In this document: in pieces, positions 28,020-34,748 of the stretch
How the letters are laid out: every line of letters starts with the position of its first letter
Position numbering within the stretch: position 1 is the stretch's first letter
Source: Lachnospiraceae bacterium
GTDB lineage: Bacteria > Bacillota > Clostridia > Lachnospirales > Lachnospiraceae
Direction: 5' to 3'
NCBI GenBank assembly: GCA_017962225.1
Contig: JAGCVT010000050.1
Coordinates: forward strand, 1-34,748
DNA: 34,748 bases
Position numbers and translations under genes: made by a program
The notes under the pieces: generated by a model
The model's database searches: none
Seen by the model: the letters and a program-made list of their open reading frames with translations, nothing else
Told to the model about the DNA's origin: nothing

Positions 28020-30830
28020 TTACGGCTCTTTGCCAAACACGATATTTCCGCCTGTTTTGATAACTACGCCGTCATTGTTTTTATATGAATAGTCGTTGGT
28101 AATGTTAATATTGCTCCAGTCCGAAGGATGGATTGCAAAACTTACCGTAAATTTGTCACCCTTCTTAAGAGACATCGAATCTCCGATTGAAATTACACAC
28201 TTCTGATCGCAGTCTGTTCCCGCTGCATCGGAAACGGTTCCCGTTACATTGCTTAAAGCAGTATATTTACCGTCCTTGGCGTTTACCGCGCTGTGATAAT
28301 TGTCAAATACGAAGGCATTCTTATTGTCTGCAGTGTAGTAATAAGTAATGGTTGTCTTCGACAAATCCATGGCGGTGGAAGAATTGTTCGTAAATTCAAT
28401 TGTTCCCGAAACACTGCTCTTGCCGTCGCCCGTGTATTCAATCTTTACCGCAAGGTCGCCTGTATCCGAAGTTACGCTCGAAGGCGAAACCGTTACATTA
28501 TTGTTGTTTGCGTTGTTATTTGAATTACCGCCGTTATTGTTGTTGCTGCCTGAGTTGTTATTAACTGCCCCGCCCGAGGGAATTACGGACTCTCCTGCTT
28601 TGTCACCGCTTTTGGGAGTGGTACCGAATACCAGCATATCGTTTTCATAAACGGCCATATTCTTGGCTAATGTTACGCTTCCGTTTGTTAAGCCCGTAAA
28701 AGAAGGGTCGTTGGAATCGTCCCATACGCCGTTTTTATTTCTCATGCGGACCTGAATTTCCTGCTTGTAATTTGACTGTCCGCCGGGGTAAAGCTTGCCG
28801 TCGTCGAATACTACCGAAAGATAATAAATATTGTTTGCTTCATCCCAGACCTTAAGTCCGTCGCATCTGCCGGACTGCATGTAATTGGTGGTAACTTCTA
28901 TATCAGAAGCACTGCCGCCTGCATCAATCACTTCAGTTAAATCCACAAAATATCTTAATTCAACCTTTCCCGGAATTCTTGCCGGCCAGCCTGTAATATT
29001 GTAAACATATGCTTTTATTTCAACAAAATCGCTGCCCGAAACATTGATTCCGCCGTCCGCATAAATCTCGAGCCCGGGTGTTTCAACCGCACCGAAATCT
29101 TTTATGGTCTGTCCTTTGTACTTTGAATAAAGGTGTGCCAAAAGTCCCGTAAAGCCTGCATTATAATCGCATGCAACTTCGTTTACCGTGTAGTCCGAAA
29201 CTGTATCATTGTATCCGTCAGATGCATCGGGGCCGCCTACAAGAGCACCGTATAAAATGTGTCTTGCGGGATTGGGCTCGTTCATATTGTCACAGTAAGA
29301 GCCCTGAGCCGTTCTGTGGTGAGGGTTCTTCGGATAATTGTTTCCAAAGCCTATCTCAAAAGATCTGCCTGTATCGCCGAGTGCATATCCGGCCTGTGAA
29401 AGAGCGAAATCTTCATATGTTTTCTTCTTTGCGGCGCTGCAGGTATCTTCTTCCGCATAAATGGAAGCAATATAAGCAGTTGTTGTAGTGTATCTTAAAG
29501 ATCCCCATGAATCAAGCCATGCAAGTCCCTTGGGTGTGTATGTGATTCTTTCTCCGTTAACGCCCGTGGTCCACCAGTCAAGGTGTTTTTCAACAGCGTC
29601 CGAATACTTTTTATCTCCAGTATTTCTTGCAAGCAAAAGCGCTGCTCCGATATGAACGTCGTCCCAGCACATAGCCCATTTGTGGTTCTGGTCTGCGTTT
29701 GAATAATCGCTCTTGGCATTGTTTAAATATGTGTTGTCGCCCGTAGCCATATAAAGCCATGTTCCGGCCCATGCAAGCTCGTCGTTATATCCGCTCCATG
29801 AATTGTAAAAACCGTTTGCAGCGGTATAACCCGAATCAGACTTTGTATCACGCGCAAATTTATAAAGACTCTTTGCGTGCTTAAGGCAAAGGTTGCTGTA
29901 AGCTTTATCCGTATCTTTGTAAACGATTGAACATGCTGCAAGAGATGCTGCAGTCTCGGCGCATACTGCCGAGCCGGGGTTCTGCTTTGTAACCTTATAT
30001 GCAGGTCTGCTCATTCTTGTATCAACCACTTCGCAGGGTCCCCACCATGAATGGTCCTGATTGCCGTCTCCGACCTGATAGTAATAAACCTCGTCCGAAG
30101 GATGGCACTTGATAAAATAGTCATTAGCCCATTTGATATTTGAAAGCGCATATTCAAGCTGTCCCGATTCAACATACGCATCCTTGTCTTCATATACTGA
30201 CCATGCAAGCATTGTAGCGGTATAGGACATTGGAAGATTGAACTTTACATTATCGCCCGCATCATACCAGCCGCCGGATAAATCAAGTCCTGCGTCGGAG
30301 CCGTCCTTTAAGCAGGAATCACCTCTCCAGTTACATCTTACTTTGTCGGGAAGATCGCCCGAACGCTGAAGCTCATAAAAAAGAAGGGATTTCTGAAGAG
30401 CTTCGCCGTAATTGTACTTGCCTGTTCCTTTAGTACCTTCATATCCGCTTCCCTTTTGTGAAAGGTTCCCTGTATCAAGAATCGAATTAACCGGTTTTGT
30501 TACTGCTTCAGTTTCTTCGTTAGCTTTCTTTTCGGGTTTTGTTTCCTCTTTTTCTTCCTTGGAATCAACAGAAACTGATGTGTCCTCTTTATCGGACACA
30601 TCAGTCACTTCGTTTTCGATATTGTTTCCGCTTTCGGTAACACCTGTTTCTACGGTTGCCACTTCGGGCGTTTCTGCTTTTTTGTTTTTAACCTTTTCCG
30701 TAATGATAATACCTGCAACTAGAGCAAGTCCTGCTAAAATTACAATAGCGCCGACAGGAATGCCTATCATCAAAAATTCCTTTATGCTCTTTTTGTTTTC
30801 TGCGTTTTCGTCAACGTATGGTTTTCTCAT
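28020..30830 (-). CDS. Membrane-anchored GH9 cellulase with two CBM3 modules
   Basis: A 936-residue endoglucanase-type enzyme. A short cytosolic start and one helix (about 19-44) anchor it as a type II membrane protein; a Lys/Glu/Thr-rich linker follows (48-135). The GH9 domain (about 138-575) has the catalytic aspartates Asp190/Asp193 in GGWYDAGDN, His504 in PHHRTAQGS, and the acid Glu551 in DYTVNEVACDYNAGF. A CBM3c-like module (about 585-740), an Asn/Ser/Gly linker (755-778) and a second CBM3 (about 785-936, ending NDYSYKNN and VFGKEP) follow. GH9-CBM3c enzymes tend to be processive on cellulose. There is no dockerin. Its ATG overlaps the stop of the HD-GYP gene (ATGA), so the two are translated together. 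Confidence 0.95.
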   Translation of the reverse strand: MRKPYVDENAENKKSIKEFLMIGIPVGAIVILAGLALVAGIIITEKVKNKKAETPEVATVETGVTESGNNIENEVTDVSDKEDTSVSVDSKEEKEETKPEKKANEETEAVTKPVNSILDTGNLSQKGSGYEGTKGTGKYNYGEALQKSLLFYELQRSGDLPDKVRCNWRGDSCLKDGSDAGLDLSGGWYDAGDNVKFNLPMSYTATMLAWSVYEDKDAYVESGQLEYALSNIKWANDYFIKCHPSDEVYYYQVGDGNQDHSWWGPCEVVDTRMSRPAYKVTKQNPGSAVCAETAASLAACSIVYKDTDKAYSNLCLKHAKSLYKFARDTKSDSGYTAANGFYNSWSGYNDELAWAGTWLYMATGDNTYLNNAKSDYSNADQNHKWAMCWDDVHIGAALLLARNTGDKKYSDAVEKHLDWWTTGVNGERITYTPKGLAWLDSWGSLRYTTTTAYIASIYAEEDTCSAAKKKTYEDFALSQAGYALGDTGRSFEIGFGNNYPKNPHHRTAQGSYCDNMNEPNPARHILYGALVGGPDASDGYNDTVSDYTVNEVACDYNAGFTGLLAHLYSKYKGQTIKDFGAVETPGLEIYADGGINVSGSDFVEIKAYVYNITGWPARIPGKVELRYFVDLTEVIDAGGSASDIEVTTNYMQSGRCDGLKVWDEANNIYYLSVVFDDGKLYPGGQSNYKQEIQVRMRNKNGVWDDSNDPSFTGLTNGSVTLAKNMAVYENDMLVFGTTPKSGDKAGESVIPSGGAVNNNSGSNNNNGGNSNNNANNNNVTVSPSSVTSDTGDLAVKIEYTGDGKSSVSGTIEFTNNSSTAMDLSKTTITYYYTADNKNAFVFDNYHSAVNAKDGKYTALSNVTGTVSDAAGTDCDQKCVISIGDSMSLKKGDKFTVSFAIHPSDWSNINITNDYSYKNNDGVVIKTGGNIVFGKEP

Positions 30831-33800
30831 GATTCTTCCTTGGCCTCAGCTTTTTCTTCTGCTTCTTTAGACTCTTCGTCCTGTTTTTTATGGATGTTGT
30901 TGATATCATCCATCGATCCGCCGCCCTTATCGTCGGGATCTCTGAATTTACCCTGTTCTACGAGTCTTAAGAAAGCATCAACAACATCTTCGGTAAGCTG
31001 GGTGCCTGATACTTCTTTTATGATGGATACGACCTTGTCGAAATTCATACGGTTTCTATAAGGTCTGTTTGAATACATTGCATCAAATGTATCGGCAACA
31101 GCGATAATCTGTGCTGCTCTGGGAATTTCGTCGTCCTTTAATCCATCGGGATAACCTCTTCCGTCAGGTCTTTCATGATGCGATCTCGCACCGGTTGCAA
31201 GCTCAGGCACAATACTGATGTCTTTAAGAACGTTATAGCCCTGAATCGAATGGGATTTAATAAGCGTGAATTCATCGTCCGTGAGTTTGCCGTTTTTGGT
31301 TAATACCTCGGGCTTGATACCGATTTTTCCGATATCGTGCAAAAGTGCGATATTGTAATATTTTTCAACGGTATCCTCATCATATCCGAGTTCTTTCGTC
31401 AGCATTGCTGTATACTCTGCAACTCTCGTGGAATGACCTTTGGTATAACGGTCTTTCATATCGATGGTTCGCGCGATTGCTTCGGTCATCTCCTTGATGA
31501 ACTGTTTGTTCTCTTCCTGTTTCTTTAAGTAGTTTCTGGTCTTTCTGTGAACTACATAAACAACCAGTTCATAGATTGCAAATACAACAAATATACCGAT
31601 GAGTACATAGAACAAAAGCGTCTCGTGGAACGCCTTCTGTTTTACGATTGTAACGGAAAGTTCGTTTTCGCCCGGATTTAAGGCATCATCAAGCTTCATG
31701 ATGAAATGATATGTCTTGCCGCGAAGGTTGGTATATGTAACCGGCTCGAATTCCGTTCTTGCCACGGTTCTTTCGTCCTTATCAAATCCTTCGAGATAAT
31801 AGGTTACCTGGGGATTCATCAGTGAATATGTATATACATATCCGAAAATCGTAACTCTCTTTGTATGAGGCGGAATTGTGATTACACCGGTTTCGTCGGG
31901 ATAGATATTCACGCCGTCTGCATCCACATACGGAACCGCCATTTTTATATCAACGACATCTGCAAATTCTTTTTCGATATTTACTTTTGAAACGCCTGTG
32001 GAACCTGCAACATACAAATCTCCGTCTTCAGTCAGTTCGCTGTAGGAGTTTGCCGTCGCAACGGAGGTGAGTCCGTTGAATATACTGAAATATGTGGGAT
32101 TGATATTTTCATTGTTTAAAAGCTCGTCAACTTTGGCTACGTAAATACCGTTGCTGGCCAATATCCACATCTCACCCTTGCTGTTTTCAACCATATCGAA
32201 GTTGTTCGAGTAAGGGAAATTCTTGATTGTTACGACCCGGAAGTCCTCGGTCATATACGCAATCGAGTTACTGGTTATAATCCAGTAGAGATGTCTTTTT
32301 GCGTCTCTTTTTATTCTTAAAACAACCATTGAAGCAAGGCCTTCTTTTAAGCCTATTCCTTCTACGTTGTTGCCTTTTTTTACATAAATACCGCCGCCAT
32401 CGGTACCCATTATTATTTCACCGTTAAAGCCTTCGGTAACTGTAAGCACTTCGGGGTTTCCGAGTCCCGAATCGGTATCGATTACTTCTTTTACGCCCGC
32501 TTTACTGTCAAGTACAGCCAGACCTTCGGAACACGCTACATAAATGGTTTTATCTTCGCATTCATAAATTGCTCTGACCTTGTTTGAAGGAAGTCCCGAA
32601 TCTTTGTTAAAAGATGTAATGCTTCCGTCCTCATACTTTAAAAGGCCCAGATTGCTGTATGTCGAAATCCAGAGTATGTTTTCACTGTCTCTGATAATGG
32701 ACCTGATTCTGACACCATCCAGCAGTTTTATGAGATTGTTGGTGTTGTCGGGATCCATGTCTTTGGGAATATTATATTTTTTCCTGATGAGCATGTATTG
32801 GGCTTTTGCGCCGCCTTCAACAGCAATAAGTCCGTCATCGGTTCCCATTAAAAGAAATGAATTATAACGTGCTGTTGTATTAACTACCGCCTCTTCAAGC
32901 CCGTACTTGGCAAAAATATCCGTAAAACGGTTACGTACGACTTTTAAGACACCCTGTCTCGATGATGCAAACCAAAGATTTCCTTCATAGTCGGTAATCA
33001 TCTGATCAATCGAGTTGTTCATCGGAAGGTTGTAAATCTGTCTGAATCCTGCATTGTCATTGATTCCGATACCGTTATCGGCGCAAACCCAGAGTTTGTT
33101 GTCCAGATACTCCAGAGAATTGATTTTTTTAAGAGGATCGACATTTATTTCTTTTACGGTTTCCCATTTATCACCTAACTCACCATAAAAGATACTCGAG
33201 TCATCGGTTCCGATGTAAAGATATCCGGGGTTATTCGGATCGGGTAAAACGCAGTTTGCATCCTTAAAGCCAAGCTTTGATTCATCGTTAAAGCCGGTCA
33301 CCTTAAGATTTTGAATTGTAAACACATCACCTTCCTGCGTAATACCGTAAATGATGCCGGTATTATCATCCATACGAAGCTCATGAATAAAAGCATCGTT
33401 AATGCTCGGAGCATCAAGTCTGTACATGTTCTGGTATTCATCAACGATTTCAATGCCGTGCGTGGTGGCTATAAGAATATTGCCCGCCTTGTCTTCCACG
33501 ATACTTCTGATAGAAAGCGACTGTGAGGAATGAATATCTTTAAAATATTTGTACTCGCCCTTTTCAAGCATTGCGGTACCGTTGTCGTTCGTACCTATCC
33601 AGAGACGGTTTTTACTGTCCACATAAAGAGCTGTAATACTCGCAATACCTGTGGTTGAATCCATTCTTTCAAAATTGTGTCCGTCAAATTTGATAAGTCC
33701 CGAGTAACTGCCTATCCAAATAAAGCCCTCTGCGGTTTCTGCAATCGCATTGGCTTCGGATGTGGGAAGTCCGTTACTGTTGTTGTAAAGGAACGATGTA

Positions 33801-34003
33801 TAGCCTTCGTTTTGTCCCGTAAATTCTACACTTACGTCATCGTATCCAACACCCGAATGAGTCTTCGCAGATGCCGTATTATCAAAGAAAACCACCGTAA
33901 AAGAAACCGTCAGAACAAATAAAAGGACCAGACTAAAAAGTCTTTTAGCCCGCTCCATAATAATCCGACGTTTTTTAAAAGAAAAACGGTAAAAACTTTT
34001 CAT
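30827..34003 (-). CDS. Sensor protein: beta-propeller, Y_Y_Y domain, transmembrane helix and HD-GYP phosphodiesterase
   Basis: A 1058-residue protein with an N-terminal signal or anchor helix (about 21-41), two-component-regulator-type propeller repeats (about 60-700, e.g. GFIWIGSYSGLIKFDG, NRLWIGTNDNG, ENILWISTYSNLGLL), a Y_Y_Y domain (about 715-775, VTYYLEGFDKDE), a transmembrane helix (about 795-817), then an HD-GYP domain with HDIGK (His889/Asp890) and HHERPDGRGYPDGL (from His942). All HD-GYP metal and signature residues are present, so it should break down cyclic di-GMP. In Bacteroidetes the same extracellular domains sit on hybrid histidine kinases that sense oligosaccharides. AAGAGGG lies 6 bases before the ATG. 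A short Lys/Glu tail ends in the cellulase start. Confidence 0.92.
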   Translation of the reverse strand: MKSFYRFSFKKRRIIMERAKRLFSLVLLFVLTVSFTVVFFDNTASAKTHSGVGYDDVSVEFTGQNEGYTSFLYNNSNGLPTSEANAIAETAEGFIWIGSYSGLIKFDGHNFERMDSTTGIASITALYVDSKNRLWIGTNDNGTAMLEKGEYKYFKDIHSSQSLSIRSIVEDKAGNILIATTHGIEIVDEYQNMYRLDAPSINDAFIHELRMDDNTGIIYGITQEGDVFTIQNLKVTGFNDESKLGFKDANCVLPDPNNPGYLYIGTDDSSIFYGELGDKWETVKEINVDPLKKINSLEYLDNKLWVCADNGIGINDNAGFRQIYNLPMNNSIDQMITDYEGNLWFASSRQGVLKVVRNRFTDIFAKYGLEEAVVNTTARYNSFLLMGTDDGLIAVEGGAKAQYMLIRKKYNIPKDMDPDNTNNLIKLLDGVRIRSIIRDSENILWISTYSNLGLLKYEDGSITSFNKDSGLPSNKVRAIYECEDKTIYVACSEGLAVLDSKAGVKEVIDTDSGLGNPEVLTVTEGFNGEIIMGTDGGGIYVKKGNNVEGIGLKEGLASMVVLRIKRDAKRHLYWIITSNSIAYMTEDFRVVTIKNFPYSNNFDMVENSKGEMWILASNGIYVAKVDELLNNENINPTYFSIFNGLTSVATANSYSELTEDGDLYVAGSTGVSKVNIEKEFADVVDIKMAVPYVDADGVNIYPDETGVITIPPHTKRVTIFGYVYTYSLMNPQVTYYLEGFDKDERTVARTEFEPVTYTNLRGKTYHFIMKLDDALNPGENELSVTIVKQKAFHETLLFYVLIGIFVVFAIYELVVYVVHRKTRNYLKKQEENKQFIKEMTEAIARTIDMKDRYTKGHSTRVAEYTAMLTKELGYDEDTVEKYYNIALLHDIGKIGIKPEVLTKNGKLTDDEFTLIKSHSIQGYNVLKDISIVPELATGARSHHERPDGRGYPDGLKDDEIPRAAQIIAVADTFDAMYSNRPYRNRMNFDKVVSIIKEVSGTQLTEDVVDAFLRLVEQGKFRDPDDKGGGSMDDINNIHKKQDEESKEAEEKAEAKEES

Positions 34004-34064
34004 AACATTCCCTCTTTAAGCCAAAATAAAATGATCTTCCACAATCAAAATTACTCAAATTAAT

Positions 34065-34093
34065 ATTTTAACATAAGGGAGTGTTTTTTTCAA
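34065..34093 (-). promoter_or_regulatory. Promoter of the HD-GYP/cellulase operon
   Basis: On the minus strand TTGAAA (34088-34093) and TAAAAT (34065-34070) are 17 bases apart, and the -10 is extended by TG (TGTTAAAAT). Transcription should start near 34058, about 55 bases before the ATG at 34003. The leader is too short for a cyclic-di-GMP riboswitch. Confidence 0.7.
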
Positions 34094-34111
34094 TTAAAAG
34101 GCCTTGCAAAA

Positions 34112-34748
34112 CTAGTTTAAAATACTTGCAAAAAATGCCTTTACTTCGTGCAAATTCACGAAGATTTTATGGCAGAGTTTTGTTATCTCTTCATCCGGCT
34201 GAATAATGTCCGGAACCATTAACGGTTTTGCTCCTGCTGCATGCGCTGCTTTGATGCCGTTAAAAGAATCCTCTATGATGTAAGCTTCGGTGGGATTAAC
34301 ACCAAGTTCTGCCGCAGCTTCCAGGAAAATCTCAGGATTGGGCTTTGATTTTGTAACCATATCTCCGCCGATAACCACATCAAAGTAATCAAGTATTCCG
34401 GCATCCCTTAACTGATTTGTGACAGTCAAAGCTTTCGTAGATGAAGCGAGTGCGGTTTTGATACCGTTTTCTTTTAAAAAGCCAAGCAGTTCTTTAACAC
34501 CGGGTTTCATGGGAAGTCTGCCGCCGTCATATTTGGCATGGTATTTTTTAGAAACCTGTTTTTTGAAATCCTCGTACGGAAAAGATTCACCATACTTTTG
34601 GATGAATAGTTCATTGGTCGCCTTGTCATTGATACCTATGCATCTGATCATCAATTCACCTATATCGGGAATATTGTTTTCTTCAGCGATTTCATCCCAC
34701 AAATCACATATTACTCTTTCGGAGTCAAATATAACCCCGTCCATATCA
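34112..34748 (-). CDS. HAD-superfamily phosphatase (beta-phosphoglucomutase/phosphatase-like), cut at its N-terminus by the window edge
   Basis: About 212 residues are visible. The last bases of the window read Asp before Met-Asp-Gly-Val, completing the HAD motif I DxDGV (DMDGVIFDSE), so the gene starts a few codons beyond position 34748. Motif II is LASST in TALASSTKAL, the motif III Lys is in SKPNPEIF, and motif IV is IIEDSFNGI. A helical cap (about residues 15-80) follows motif I, as in subfamily I members such as beta-phosphoglucomutase and small phosphosugar phosphatases. It could be a sugar-phosphate phosphatase or mutase; the substrate cannot be read. It ends 109 bases before the HD-GYP gene, which has its own promoter. 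Confidence 0.88.
   Translation of the reverse strand, partial: DMDGVIFDSERVICDLWDEIAEENNIPDIGELMIRCIGINDKATNELFIQKYGESFPYEDFKKQVSKKYHAKYDGGRLPMKPGVKELLGFLKENGIKTALASSTKALTVTNQLRDAGILDYFDVVIGGDMVTKSKPNPEIFLEAAAELGVNPTEAYIIEDSFNGIKAAHAAGAKPLMVPDIIQPDEEITKLCHKIFVNLHEVKAFFASILN

Noticed and set aside
30840-34000. Several plus-strand open frames of 60-95 codons across the HD-GYP gene
   Set aside because: All are antisense to a protein with clear domains, and none has a ribosome-binding site or recognisable product.
34004-34064. Cyclic-di-GMP riboswitch before the HD-GYP gene
   Set aside because: Only about 55 bases separate the predicted start of transcription and the ATG, too few, and no riboswitch core is visible.

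Overview
The window looks like chromosomal DNA from a low-to-moderate G+C Firmicute, most likely a fibre-degrading member of the Lachnospiraceae (Butyrivibrio/Pseudobutyrivibrio-like). This is inferred from strong GGAGG ribosome-binding sites, sigma-A type promoters, a GH9 cellulase with CBM3 modules, and DUF975/DUF454-type membrane proteins. No rRNA, tRNA, transposase, phage gene or CRISPR array was seen. No gap between genes exceeds about 200 bases. All genes are on the minus strand except a three-gene plus-strand block at 9498-11759. Both window edges cut genes.

Layout. (1) 1-6157, minus: a cut lipoprotein, a DUF454 membrane protein, a lipoprotein that appears to have an early stop, a cytosolic alpha/beta hydrolase, a four-helix membrane protein, a solitary rmlB with its own promoter and terminator, a one-helix anchored protein, and a MerR-methyltransferase fusion whose leader carries a long inverted repeat. 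(2) 6257-9299, minus: pyrE, a small membrane protein and an M29-type aminopeptidase with a long N-terminal extension. (3) 9498-11759, plus: a membrane-anchored GH25 lysozyme-like protein and two membrane proteins, the first apparently translated from a leaderless mRNA. (4) 26390 down to 11761, minus: a tightly packed operon of an exported Tyr/Asp-rich protein, ABC ATPase, ABC-2 permease, a membrane protein with a huge Gly/Gln tail, MoxR ATPase, DUF58 protein, two membrane VWA proteins, and prfB last. (5) 27952-26473: an ECF sigma factor overlapping its probable membrane anti-sigma factor, just upstream of that operon. (6) 34003-28020: a propeller/Y_Y_Y/HD-GYP membrane protein whose stop codon overlaps the start of a membrane-anchored GH9-CBM3-CBM3 cellulase. 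(7) A HAD phosphatase cut by the right edge.

Two units stand out. The HD-GYP sensor and cellulase share an ATGA overlap, so a probable extracellular carbohydrate sensor with cyclic-di-GMP phosphodiesterase output is made together with a surface cellulase. The MoxR/DUF58/VWA operon combines a Bat-like chaperone and VWA scaffold with an ABC-2 exporter and a very large exported protein, next to an ECF sigma/anti-sigma pair. It resembles an envelope assembly or stress machine, but its substrate cannot be read from the sequence.
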